Of a DNA stretch of 28,995 bases, positions 6,883-14,961 are shown one piece after another. Origin of the DNA: JACZWL01 sp046756445 (GTDB taxonomy: Bacteria > Pseudomonadota > Gammaproteobacteria > Steroidobacterales > Woeseiaceae); NCBI GenBank assembly GCA_046756445.1, contig JBHHWI010000025.1, positions 1 through 28,995 of the forward strand, given 5' to 3'. A model generated the notes under the pieces. The model searched no databases and had not been told where the DNA came from. It saw only the letters and a program-made list of their open reading frames with translations. Position 1 is the stretch's first letter, and the number at the start of each line of letters is the position of its first letter. The translations under genes were made by a program, and so were the position numbers.

Positions 6883-9303
6883 TTAACTTCGCATTCGCGA
6901 TCCGCTCGGATCATAGGGCGGTTCGGAGATAATTTTGGCCGGCCGTCGTTGATCCACGATGTGTACTGAGAATTCCTTATTGGATCCGTCTAGACAAGGT
7001 GTTTTCACGTAAGCCAGTGCCAGGCTCTTCTTGACGACGTGGCCATAAGCACCGGAAGTCACATATCCCGCTAATTCATCTTTATACAAGATCGGTTCAT
7101 ATCCCCAGGCATCCGCATCCCCCGAATCGATTTCCAGAGCCACCAGCCGGTGTTTGGGTTCAGTTTCGCGATCTACGAGGGCTGCCGCGCGGCCAATGAA
7201 GTCGGCTTTGTCATAGTCGACGAAACGGTCGAAACCACACATGGCGGGCGTATAGTCAGGCGTAAACTCCCGTGACCAGATCCCGAAACTCTTTTCCATG
7301 CCTAGCGCCAATAATGCGCGTATTCCGAAAGGCCTGATCCCGAATCCATCCCCAACTTCGAGCAAAGTATCGTAAAGCGCGCGCGCATAAACGGTCGGAA
7401 CATACATTTCGTAGCCGAGCTCACCGGTGAAGGAAAGTCGCGCTACCCGGCACGGTGCGATACCCACATCCATGGAGCGTACAGACATGAATGGCATTGA
7501 CTCCTTGTCTACGTCTCCCGACGCAATCAGGCTCATCAGGTCACGCGACCGGGGACCGGCGATGGCGATGACGGTCAATTCGTCCGAGCGATTGACGATC
7601 CGGACCTTTTTGCCGAGCGAATGTTGTTCGAACCACAACATATGAAATTCTTGCAGGTAACCGGAGCCAATCACCATGAACTTGTCTTCGGCGAGCCGCA
7701 TCACCGTCATGTCGCCCTTCAGGTGTGCGGACGGCAGAAGCATCGGGCCCATACGGATTCTGCCTAAGTCCGGCAGTCGGCTGGCGAAGAGATAATCCAT
7801 ATACGAAACAGCGTCGGTACCGGAAATCTCATACTTGGCAAACGATGTTCCGTCCAATATGCCTACGCCATCTCTGACTGCGCGACATTCCTCGCCCACC
7901 GGTTCATGCGCATTCGATCGCCTGAAGCTCGGAATCTCTATCGGCTCGCTACCCTTTGGTGCAAACCAGAGCGGCATTTCAAGGCCATAAGACGAGCCGA
8001 ATACTGCGTTCGCCTCTTGCAGACGATCGTAGAAAGGAGCCACTTTGTTTGGACGCGCTGCGGGCCACTCCTCGTTCGGACACAAGAGAGTGAATCGATT
8101 TTCGTAGAATTCCCTGGCCTTCTCTATCGCGAACGATTTGGTTGCAAATGCCCCGAAGCGATTGACATCCATTGCGAAGACATCACCTTCCGGTTCGCCG
8201 TTGATCATCCATTGCGACAAGGCCAGTGCTACGCCACTGCCCTGACTAAAGCCAGCCATGACGCCGCAACAGGACCAGTAGTTCTGCACGCCCCGTACCG
8301 GTCCCATTAGCGGATTGCCATCCGGGGCGAAGGTGAAAGGCCCGTTGACAATGCGGCGAATACCCGCATCGGCCAGGGATGGAAATCTCTCGAAACCTCT
8401 CATGAGAGCGTCTTCGATATCATCGAGTCTGGGCTCCAGTAGATCGGTTTCACCGTAGTCCCATGGCGTGCCATTCAGCGACCAGGGGGTAGAGCCTTTC
8501 TCATAGACTCCCAGAAGAACTCCGTTCTGCTCCTGACGCAGATACATTTCCCCGTCTAGATCCATAATCAAGGGAAACTCACCGTCGAATTCCTTTATTT
8601 CTTCAATGTCCCCGGTTAGAAGGTAGTGATGTTCCATCGGGACGATGGGTACATATACGCCGGCCATGCTTCCAACCTCACGTGCCCACAGTCCGGCAGC
8701 ATTTACTACGTGCTCACAGTGAATATTTCCCTTATCCGTGACCACCGTCCAGGTGCCATCGGGCTTGTGTACAAGGTCCTCTACCATGGTGTTTACATAG
8801 ACTTCTGCTCCGCCTTTGCGGGCCGATTTAGCCAGCGCATGGGTTGAACCATAGGGGTCTAAATTGCCCTCTTCGGCAATGTATAGCCCGCCGATGACAT
8901 CCTTGGTGTCCATGATCGGACACAGGGCTTTGATTTCCTCAGGGCCGACAAGATCACCTTCGATCCCGAAAACCTTTTGACGTGCCTGCTCGTATTGCAG
9001 CGCTTCCCATCGTTCCGGAGTCGCCGCGATACTGATTCCACCGGTCAGATGCATGCCAAGGTCCTGGCCGCTGATCTCCTCGACTTCCTTGTATACGGAG
9101 ATTCCGTATGCCTGTAATCGCGCGACATTCGGATCACTATTCATCGCGTGAAATCCGCCGGCAGCATGCCACGTTGATCCGGCCGTCAGTTGTTTTCGTT
9201 CGACCAGGACGACATCGGACCAACCCAGTTTAGTCAGATGATAGAGAACTGCGGTACCGACGATTCCGCCGCCAATTACGACGACTCTGGTATGCTCCTT
9301 CAT
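6883..9303 (-). CDS. FAD-dependent dimethylglycine/sarcosine dehydrogenase-like protein with GcvT domain
   Basis: This 806-residue protein has the full two-part layout of the DMGDH/sarcosine dehydrogenase/PDPR family. It begins with an FAD Rossmann motif VVVIGGGIVGTAVLYHL and has STWHAAGG at 43-50, in which His46 matches the histidine that binds FAD covalently in DMGDH and sarcosine dehydrogenase. A DAO fold runs to about residue 400. The C-terminal half is a tetrahydrofolate-binding GcvT/aminomethyltransferase module (FTGELGYEMYVP near 625, RALLALGMEKSFGIWSREF near 665, ending in a GCV_T_C barrel). Family enzymes oxidatively remove N-methyl groups and pass the formaldehyde unit to folate. 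The ATG at 9303 is preceded by a 190-bp divergent regulatory gap. Substrate could be dimethylglycine, sarcosine or another N-methyl compound. Confidence 0.9.
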   Translation of the reverse strand: MKEHTRVVVIGGGIVGTAVLYHLTKLGWSDVVLVERKQLTAGSTWHAAGGFHAMNSDPNVARLQAYGISVYKEVEEISGQDLGMHLTGGISIAATPERWEALQYEQARQKVFGIEGDLVGPEEIKALCPIMDTKDVIGGLYIAEEGNLDPYGSTHALAKSARKGGAEVYVNTMVEDLVHKPDGTWTVVTDKGNIHCEHVVNAAGLWAREVGSMAGVYVPIVPMEHHYLLTGDIEEIKEFDGEFPLIMDLDGEMYLRQEQNGVLLGVYEKGSTPWSLNGTPWDYGETDLLEPRLDDIEDALMRGFERFPSLADAGIRRIVNGPFTFAPDGNPLMGPVRGVQNYWSCCGVMAGFSQGSGVALALSQWMINGEPEGDVFAMDVNRFGAFATKSFAIEKAREFYENRFTLLCPNEEWPAARPNKVAPFYDRLQEANAVFGSSYGLEMPLWFAPKGSEPIEIPSFRRSNAHEPVGEECRAVRDGVGILDGTSFAKYEISGTDAVSYMDYLFASRLPDLGRIRMGPMLLPSAHLKGDMTVMRLAEDKFMVIGSGYLQEFHMLWFEQHSLGKKVRIVNRSDELTVIAIAGPRSRDLMSLIASGDVDKESMPFMSVRSMDVGIAPCRVARLSFTGELGYEMYVPTVYARALYDTLLEVGDGFGIRPFGIRALLALGMEKSFGIWSREFTPDYTPAMCGFDRFVDYDKADFIGRAAALVDRETEPKHRLVALEIDSGDADAWGYEPILYKDELAGYVTSGAYGHVVKKSLALAYVKTPCLDGSNKEFSVHIVDQRRPAKIISEPPYDPSGSRMRS

Positions 9304-9341
9304 ATTATTTCACTGTGTCTGTCGATAAACGATCCGCTCGA

Positions 9342-9382
9342 GTGTACGTACTATAATGTATAACAAGTGCTTGCAGTGTACA
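9342..9382. promoter_or_regulatory. Candidate operator cluster in the divergent DMGDH / AspH intergenic region
   Basis: This AT-rich part of the gap between the divergent genes (9303 and 9498) holds TGTACG near 9343, ATGTATAAC at 9356-9364 and TGTACA at 9377-9382. The 11-mer ATGTATAACAA at 9356-9366 occurs in inverted orientation upstream of the TonB receptor at 14797-14807. A TATAAT-like hexamer lies at 9352-9357 on the plus strand but has no convincing -35 partner. Operator function is inference from the repeated words. Confidence 0.35.
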
Positions 9383-9497
9383 TCTTAGAAATGTCGAGTC
9401 GGTATTATTAGCCGAATGGAGGCCTTGATTCTACCCATAATGACAATCAAGATGCTATTCGGTAAAGTTTACAAGTCATTGCACATTGGCCAACGCC

Positions 9498-10151
9498 ATG
9501 GATATTCACGTCCCATTGCGCGAACTCGGCGCTATCGACATCAAGGCTCTGCGTGAGGCCGTCCTCGGCCAGGACGATGTCGCCTGGCATGAGGACGAGT
9601 ATCGCCAGCAAACTTACCATCATCATGATCAGACCCGGTCAATCGTACTGATTTTCACGGATGCGTCGAACTGGCCTGATAGCGTCGCACGCAAGCAGCC
9701 GGGCTGGGAGCGTCTGGCGCGCGTCGCTGTTCCGGTCATGCAGGAAATCATCAAGAATCATTATCCGGAAGGCGGCGAGGTCATTCGTGCAATGGCGGCC
9801 AGGCTATTGGCCGGCGGGAAAATCAAGTCGCATAGTGACGCGCACGCATCGTTTCATTGCGGACACCGTATCCATGTGCCGATTACAACGAATCCAAGAG
9901 TCTGGTTCACGATCGATGGCCGACCGTACCAGTTCGAAGTCGGGCAGGCCTACGAGATAAACAACCAGAAACAGCACAGCGTAATGAACAAGGGAGCCGA
10001 GGATCGGATCACGTTCATATTCGACTACATTCCGCCAGGTCCACTTGCCTATGACCCGGGCAAGGGAAAGCAACGGCCTGAGAGCATAGGCATCAAGCTT
10101 GACGACGTCGCGTTTGGGATTCCGTCTGAAATTTCGACCGGCGCCAAGTAG
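9498..10151 (+). CDS. Aspartyl/asparaginyl beta-hydroxylase-family 2-oxoglutarate oxygenase
   Basis: This 217-residue protein has the C-terminal catalytic pattern of AspH-type Fe(II)/2-oxoglutarate oxygenases: an HSD metal motif at about residues 112-114, the RIHVPI strand around 124-129, the distal metal histidine in KQHSV at about 160, and DRITFIFDY near 169-177, whose Arg would bind 2-oxoglutarate. Length matches stand-alone bacterial members. The frame continues up to a TTG at 9486; I prefer the ATG at 9498, though neither has a clear ribosome-binding site. It is the first gene of an operon with a flavin halogenase 11 bp downstream, an MTHFR-like gene and a TPR-sulfotransferase. The substrate, a small molecule or a peptide/protein side chain, is unknown. 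Confidence 0.85.
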   Translation: MDIHVPLRELGAIDIKALREAVLGQDDVAWHEDEYRQQTYHHHDQTRSIVLIFTDASNWPDSVARKQPGWERLARVAVPVMQEIIKNHYPEGGEVIRAMAARLLAGGKIKSHSDAHASFHCGHRIHVPITTNPRVWFTIDGRPYQFEVGQAYEINNQKQHSVMNKGAEDRITFIFDYIPPGPLAYDPGKGKQRPESIGIKLDDVAFGIPSEISTGAK

Positions 10152-10162
10152 AGTTTTCGGAC

Positions 10163-11767
10163 ATGCGAACAAAGCGCGTCTTGATCGTCGGCGGCGGTTC
10201 AGCAGGCTGGACGGCAGCGGCGTATTTGAATGCAGCGCTCAATAGCAACAATCAAAAAGTCGCAGACGTTAGCCTGGTCGAATCACCGGACGTGCCTCGC
10301 ATCGGCGTCGGTGAAGCGACGATCCCGCACATCAACCGTACTCTCGCCACCATCGGCATAGATGAACTGGAATTCATGAAGGCGACAGACGCTACCTTTA
10401 AAGCGTCGATCCGCTTCAAAAATTGGCTGGACAACGAAAACAAGTTTTACCATCACCCGTTCAGCCGATTCGGGGCCGGGATCAAAGACGACGCTGGCCG
10501 GCGATGGCTGATGAGCGACCGTTCGGTACCCTTTATGAACACCATGTCGGCGCAGCCTGTTCTTTGTGAAATGGGCCTCGCGCCTAAAGTGTTTGAAAAA
10601 GTCAACCTCGGAATACCGGTGGGTTACGCGTTTCACATGAACGCGCTCAAATTTGCAGACTATTTGCGGGATTTCTCTACAGCCCGAGGCGTGACCCACT
10701 ACCTGGATAATGTCGTCGATGTCGACGTTGCCGAAACCGGCAACATCTCGGCCGTACTGACCGAGAGCGGAGAGCGTCTGAAGGCCGATCTATTTATCGA
10801 TTGCACAGGATTTGCCGCCGTACTGATCGAGAAGATGCTTGGAGTGGCTTGGGTTGACTTTTCACAATGGTTGCTGTGCGACCGTGCGCTGGTAATGCCT
10901 GTGCCTTACGAAACGCATTACCCCGGTTGTGTACGTCCCCACACCATGGCAACTGCCCTGTCGGCCGGCTGGGTCTGGGATATTCCGCTGCAGAATCGAC
11001 GTGGGGTCGGCTACGTGCATTCAAGCAGCTATATCAGCGAGGAAGATGCGGAACGTGAATTACGCGCGTACGAGGGTGCGCACGCGAAGAACCTCGAAAC
11101 CCGCCTCGTCAAGTTCAAAGTAGGTATGCGCGAAAAAGCCTGGTTCAAGAACTGCATCGCGATAGGGCTTGCCGGCGGCTTTCTCGAGCCGTTGGAATCA
11201 ACGGGCCTTTACCTGAACGAATTCGCCGCTGAGATGCTGACCGAGCATTTTCCCTACGGTGACGACATGGAGCTGTTTTCGTTTCGATTTAACCGGATGC
11301 TGGAGAACCGCTTCTACGAAATCCTGGACTTCCTTAATATGCATTACTGCCTGACGCGGCGGACGGACACGGAATTCTGGCGCGAAGTCGGCCGACCGGA
11401 AAGGATCAACGACCGACTGCGGGCCAAACTCGATTACTGGCGAATCAAACCACCGACGGTTTCCGATTTCGTCGATCCATTCTTCCCGGGTCAGGCAGAT
11501 GATCAGCCGGCATCAGCAGGCACGTTTGGGGATAACAGATGTCCCATCGACACTGGTCGCCTGTGGAACCATCACAGTTACGAGGCAATTCTCTACGGCA
11601 TGGACTTCCTCCGTGAAGAATGCAACGAGTGGTTTGGCGAGAGCCGGCCGCGCCCCGCCGTTCACAAGAAGGTTCTTGACGCCGTGGGCACCGCCCGCGA
11701 CAAACTGCCGCCACACGACGTCTGGCTAAAGCGCATGGTCAACATGGCAGACTATTCAAATTCTTGA
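10163..11767 (+). CDS. Tryptophan-halogenase-family flavin-dependent halogenase
   Basis: This 534-residue protein has the length and all diagnostic motifs of flavin-dependent tryptophan halogenases. These are the FAD GGGSAGW motif at 10-16, GVGEATIP near 48-55, the lysine that forms or guides hypohalous acid (K80 in TFKASIRFKNW), the WVWDIP form of the WxWxIP motif at 270-275, and the FLEPLESTG segment with Glu345 matching the catalytic Glu of PrnA. All key residues are present, so halogenation is plausible, although many marine homologues next to TonB receptors have no proven substrate. It needs a flavin reductase, not seen in the window. It sits 11 bp after the AspH-like gene and 7 bp before the MTHFR-like gene, so the four genes are probably one transcript. 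Confidence 0.92.
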   Translation: MRTKRVLIVGGGSAGWTAAAYLNAALNSNNQKVADVSLVESPDVPRIGVGEATIPHINRTLATIGIDELEFMKATDATFKASIRFKNWLDNENKFYHHPFSRFGAGIKDDAGRRWLMSDRSVPFMNTMSAQPVLCEMGLAPKVFEKVNLGIPVGYAFHMNALKFADYLRDFSTARGVTHYLDNVVDVDVAETGNISAVLTESGERLKADLFIDCTGFAAVLIEKMLGVAWVDFSQWLLCDRALVMPVPYETHYPGCVRPHTMATALSAGWVWDIPLQNRRGVGYVHSSSYISEEDAERELRAYEGAHAKNLETRLVKFKVGMREKAWFKNCIAIGLAGGFLEPLESTGLYLNEFAAEMLTEHFPYGDDMELFSFRFNRMLENRFYEILDFLNMHYCLTRRTDTEFWREVGRPERINDRLRAKLDYWRIKPPTVSDFVDPFFPGQADDQPASAGTFGDNRCPIDTGRLWNHHSYEAILYGMDFLREECNEWFGESRPRPAVHKKVLDAVGTARDKLPPHDVWLKRMVNMADYSNS

Positions 11768-11774
11768 GCGCTGC

Positions 11775-12647
11775 ATGACTTTTAAAGATTCCCTGAAAAC
11801 GAAGGATTTCGTGGTCACTGCCCATGTCAACATGGTAGAGGCACCAGATGCGGAATCGCTGATCCGGCAAGGCGAGATCCTGGGCCCGGCGGTCGACGCC
11901 GTGCAGCTGACCGATAGCGCCCAGATGCATATGTCTGGCATTGCCGCGGCGGCGCTGCTGATACAGCAGGGCATAGACCCAATCGTTCACATGAACTGCC
12001 GCGATCGAAATCGCATCGCGCTGCAGAAAGATCTAATCGGCGCAGCCGCGCTCGGCGTGACCAGCGTATTGGTGATGCGGGGCAAGAAGATCCCGCATAG
12101 CAGGAAGCTCGGCGTGCGCCAGGTCTTCGACACACCTGCACTGGAATTCATGGCATACATACAGGATTTGAAGCAGGACGAAGACGCTCCGTTCATCTCC
12201 GACTTTCTTGTTGGGGCCAACGCTGAAATATTCGATCCGGAAGCCGATTGGACGCCCAATACCCTCATCCGAAAATGCGATGCTGGCACCAACTTCGTTC
12301 AGTTGCAGATCTGCTTCGATATGGGCGTGCTCCGCAATTACATGGCCCGCATCGTTGCGTCGAAATTGACTCGCAGGGTCAATTTCATCATGGCGTTATC
12401 ACCATTGCCGTCTGCCGATGTGGCGCGCTGGGTACGGGACAATGTGAAGGGCGCGCTGGTGCCGGAGACCATCATCGAGCGCATGGAGCGGGCGTCGGAT
12501 CCGGAGAGCGAAGGCATCGAGATCTGTGCGGAATTGCTGCAGGAGCTGGCGACGATTCCAGGTGTATCCGGTGTAAACCTGTTGACGCTGGGTAAGCTTG
12601 AAACGATACCGGCCGCGATCAGCGCCTCTGGCGTGCGTCCATCGTAG
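11775..12647 (+). CDS. Methylenetetrahydrofolate-reductase-like protein lacking the expected acidic active-site residues
   Basis: The 290-residue length and the segments DAVQLTDSAQMHMSGIAA, CRDRNRIALQKDLIGAAALG and LSPLPSADVARWV identify the MTHFR TIM-barrel family, usually 290-300 residues. Canonical members use a Glu early in strand 1 (VEL or FEFFPP context) and an Asp in the (L/T)RGD or TGD loop. Here strand 1 reads FVVTAHVNM, putting His17 at the Glu position, and the loop reads VMRGKK, putting Lys104 at the Asp position. The flavin pocket otherwise looks kept. It may therefore have lost reductase activity or act on a different folate or flavin substrate. The ATG follows the halogenase stop by 7 bp, and its 3' end abuts or overlaps the sulfotransferase gene. 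Confidence 0.82.
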   Translation: MTFKDSLKTKDFVVTAHVNMVEAPDAESLIRQGEILGPAVDAVQLTDSAQMHMSGIAAAALLIQQGIDPIVHMNCRDRNRIALQKDLIGAAALGVTSVLVMRGKKIPHSRKLGVRQVFDTPALEFMAYIQDLKQDEDAPFISDFLVGANAEIFDPEADWTPNTLIRKCDAGTNFVQLQICFDMGVLRNYMARIVASKLTRRVNFIMALSPLPSADVARWVRDNVKGALVPETIIERMERASDPESEGIEICAELLQELATIPGVSGVNLLTLGKLETIPAAISASGVRPS

Positions 12648-14706
12648 TGCGGTAACGTACGCGCGTTACGAATTCGGGAGAGGATCGATTTCCCATGAAA
12701 TAGCACAACGGTTTCAGGAAGCACAGCGGTTTCTGCAGAGCGGCGAGGCCGAGTCCGCGGAAGCCGTCTGCGCCGACTTGCTGGACCGGCATCCCGAGGA
12801 TGCCAACTTCCTGTGCCTGTCGGCCCGTGCGCTGGTAAAGCTCGGGCGGTTCGATGAGGCGAACGCGAGAATCGAACAAGCTATATCCATTTATCCGGAG
12901 TTTGCACGTCCATGCGAGGTGCGCGGCGAGCTATTGCTCGCGCAAGGCAATCTGCCCGATGCGGCGGAGGCCTTTCAGCAGGCCCTCAAACTCGACTCCA
13001 CGCGGCAAAGTTCACGTATGAAACTCGGACAGGTGTTGATGGTTATGGGCCGCGTGGAAGAGGCTCGGGCGTTGAAGGAAGAGTTCATTGAACTCAGCCA
13101 GGACAACCGGGAGATCGCCAAAGCAGCCGAGTTGGAGAAGGAAGAGAAGTTTGCGGAAGCCGAGAAAATCTATCGCAAAATCCTGACCCGCCATCCTGAC
13201 AATGTTTCCGCGATGCGCTTGTGGGCTCAACTCGGCAATCGGGAGAAACGGTATCCCGAAGCGGAAAGGCTGTTGCAGCAGGCGGTCAAAGTGGCGCCCG
13301 GTTTCAGCCAAGCCTGGGCCGACCTGTGCAGCGTGCAGCTTGAGCAAGAGAAATTCGACGATATCATCAAGAGCGCGAAGAAACTTATTAAGCTGAAACC
13401 TCGCTCTCCCGATGGCCATATTTGGCTGGCGACAGCCACTGCAGCTGTCGGGAATCACATCGATGCAGTCGAGTTTTACGAAAAAGCGCTGGAAATCGCG
13501 CCGAATCATGTCGGCGCAATGTGCGGCAAAGGAAACGCGTATCGCACGATTGGGAACCAGGATCGCGCAATTGCTGCCTACCGGAGCAGCATCAAGGCGA
13601 ATCCGTTGCATGCCGAGGCATACTGGAGTCTGGCGAATCTGAAGACGTTTCGTTTCGAGGATCAAGAGGTCGACGACATGCTGACGCTGGTCGACGATGA
13701 GCGCGTCCCGCCTGAAGGTCGGGTGCAATTGAACAACGCGCTTGGCCTGGAGTTCGAGGCCGGGAAGGAATACGACCGGGCATTCGAGTACATCGATCGT
13801 GGCAACAGGCTGAGGCGAGAGCAGGAATCCTATGATCGCGTCTTGAACGAAGAAAGGACCGACCTGTTGATAGAGACCTTTACGCCGCAGTTTTTTGATG
13901 ACAATGCGGGTCGTGGCCATCCCGACCCTGCACCGATATTCATTGTTGGCCTGCCACGCTCCGGTTCTACGCTACTGGAGCAAATCCTGTCGAGTCACTC
14001 CGAGGTCGATGGTACCCACGAGTTGTTCGATTTTGACCAAACCATCCGCTCCGACCGAAAATTGACTGGCCGCGGCCGTCGCTACCCGGCATCCGTGGCG
14101 AACATTGGCGCAGACGATTTTAAGCGTCTCGGCAGAGAATACATCGAGCGCACCCGTCGGCATCGCGGTGACCGTCCGTTTTTTACCGACAAAAATCCCA
14201 ATAACTTCGTGCACGTCGGCTTACTGCACCTGATTTTGCCAAATGCAAAAGTTATCAACGCCCGGCGTCACCCGCTGGACAGTTGCTTTGGCAGCTACAA
14301 GCAGCTATTCGCCCAGGGTCAGCCGTTTACCTATGACCTCATCGAACTTGGCGAATACTACCTGCAGTATCAGCGATTGATGGACCACTGGCACGAAGTC
14401 ATGCCCGGCAAGGTGCTCGACGTCCAGTACGAGGAGGTCGTTCAAGACCTCGAGGGTCAGGTCAGGCGAATCCTCGAGTACTGCCAGCTCGATCGGGAAG
14501 AGTCATGCCTCAGATTCCATGAAACCCGCCGGTCAGTGAAATCGGCAAGTTCGGAGCAGGTGCGGCAGCCTATATACACAAGTGCAGTTAATACCTGGCG
14601 ACACTACGAGGCGCACCTGGGGCCCTTGATCGAGACCCTCGAGCCCCTGCTGATGCGGCTTCCCGAGGCCGACCGTCCCGCGAGCCTGGGCGGTCCTGCC
14701 ACTTAG
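12598..14706 (+). CDS. TPR-repeat sulfotransferase
   Basis: The N-terminal ~400 residues are tetratricopeptide repeats with repeating A-x-x-x-Y-x-x-A and P-x-x-x-x-A patterns, for example EAEKIYRKILTRHPDN and AVEFYEKALEIAPNHVGA. The C-terminal ~270 residues are a PAPS-dependent sulfotransferase, with the 5'-phosphosulfate loop GLPRSGSTLLEQIL near residue 450 and the 3'-phosphate segment RRHPLDSCFGSYKQLF near 556-571. Such fusions are common next to TonB receptors in marine gammaproteobacteria. The start is uncertain. The longest frame begins at TTG 12598, overlapping the previous gene by 50 bp. A good purine-rich ribosome-binding site at 12676-12684 is followed not by an in-frame ATG but by an ATT at 12688, just before repeat-like sequence. 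The ATG at 12695 is out of frame and hits a stop at once. Substrate is unknown. Confidence 0.88.
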   Translation: MKRYRPRSAPLACVHRSAVTYARYEFGRGSISHEIAQRFQEAQRFLQSGEAESAEAVCADLLDRHPEDANFLCLSARALVKLGRFDEANARIEQAISIYPEFARPCEVRGELLLAQGNLPDAAEAFQQALKLDSTRQSSRMKLGQVLMVMGRVEEARALKEEFIELSQDNREIAKAAELEKEEKFAEAEKIYRKILTRHPDNVSAMRLWAQLGNREKRYPEAERLLQQAVKVAPGFSQAWADLCSVQLEQEKFDDIIKSAKKLIKLKPRSPDGHIWLATATAAVGNHIDAVEFYEKALEIAPNHVGAMCGKGNAYRTIGNQDRAIAAYRSSIKANPLHAEAYWSLANLKTFRFEDQEVDDMLTLVDDERVPPEGRVQLNNALGLEFEAGKEYDRAFEYIDRGNRLRREQESYDRVLNEERTDLLIETFTPQFFDDNAGRGHPDPAPIFIVGLPRSGSTLLEQILSSHSEVDGTHELFDFDQTIRSDRKLTGRGRRYPASVANIGADDFKRLGREYIERTRRHRGDRPFFTDKNPNNFVHVGLLHLILPNAKVINARRHPLDSCFGSYKQLFAQGQPFTYDLIELGEYYLQYQRLMDHWHEVMPGKVLDVQYEEVVQDLEGQVRRILEYCQLDREESCLRFHETRRSVKSASSEQVRQPIYTSAVNTWRHYEAHLGPLIETLEPLLMRLPEADRPASLGGPAT

Positions 14707-14738
14707 GCGTAAGGCGAGCTCACCCTACCACTGGGCGA

Positions 14739-14755
14739 TGTACAATATACACCGC
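14739..14755. repeat. 17-bp motif, inverted copy of 28753-28769
   Basis: TGTACAATATACACCGC occurs here and, as its exact reverse complement, 25 bp before the start of the fifth PFam-A gene at 28753-28769. The core TGTA-N5-TACA is palindromic, as expected for a dimeric regulator. The copy here lies just after the sulfotransferase stop, about 200 bp before the TonB receptor start. Regulatory function is inferred. Confidence 0.5.
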
Positions 14756-14798
14756 GACTCCGATTTTGATTTTCGAACCATTCTTGGCTTATATGTTT

Positions 14799-14815
14799 GT
14801 TATACATCGTACAAC
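14799..14815. promoter_or_regulatory. Imperfect palindrome, candidate operator upstream of TonB receptor
   Basis: GTTATACATCGTACAAC is a 17-bp palindrome of the form GTTnTACnnnGTAnAAC. A related word, GTTGTACGTATAAG, lies at 14875-14888 on the other side of the predicted promoter, and the ATGTATAAC half recurs at 9356-9364. Placement around the promoter suits a regulator site, but no binding data can be inferred. Confidence 0.45.
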
Positions 14816-14830
14816 TATTACGTATTCGAA

Positions 14831-14860
14831 TTGTAAAAGTAGTGGCCCCATGCTTATAAT
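14831..14860 (+). promoter_or_regulatory. Candidate sigma-70 promoter for the TonB receptor gene
   Basis: A perfect -10 hexamer TATAAT at 14855-14860 is preceded by TTGTAA at 14831-14836, a 4-of-6 match to the -35 consensus, with an 18-bp spacer. The start of transcription would be near 14867, about 95 nt before the receptor ATG. The surrounding 255-bp intergenic region is AT-rich and contains the palindromes listed separately. Confidence 0.5.
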
Positions 14861-14874
14861 TAACGTGCTAGGTA

Positions 14875-14888
14875 GTTGTACGTATAAG
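14875..14888. promoter_or_regulatory. Candidate operator half-palindrome in the TonB receptor leader
   Basis: GTTGTACGTATAAG lies just downstream of the predicted -10 box, a repressor-like position. It matches the reverse complement of the 14799-14815 palindrome (GTTGTACG...TATAAC) with three fewer central bases. Function is inferred only. Confidence 0.3.
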
Positions 14889-14961
14889 GGACTGCTCTAA
14901 ACGGTCACCTTTGCTAGGTCGGCCGTTAGTCGTCCCAACTCATCCTTCGAGGGGGAGCGGA

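Noticed and set aside
13012..13920. 302-codon ORF antisense to the TPR-sulfotransferase gene
   Set aside because: The opposite strand encodes clear TPR repeats; the antisense frame shows no domain and no ribosome-binding site.
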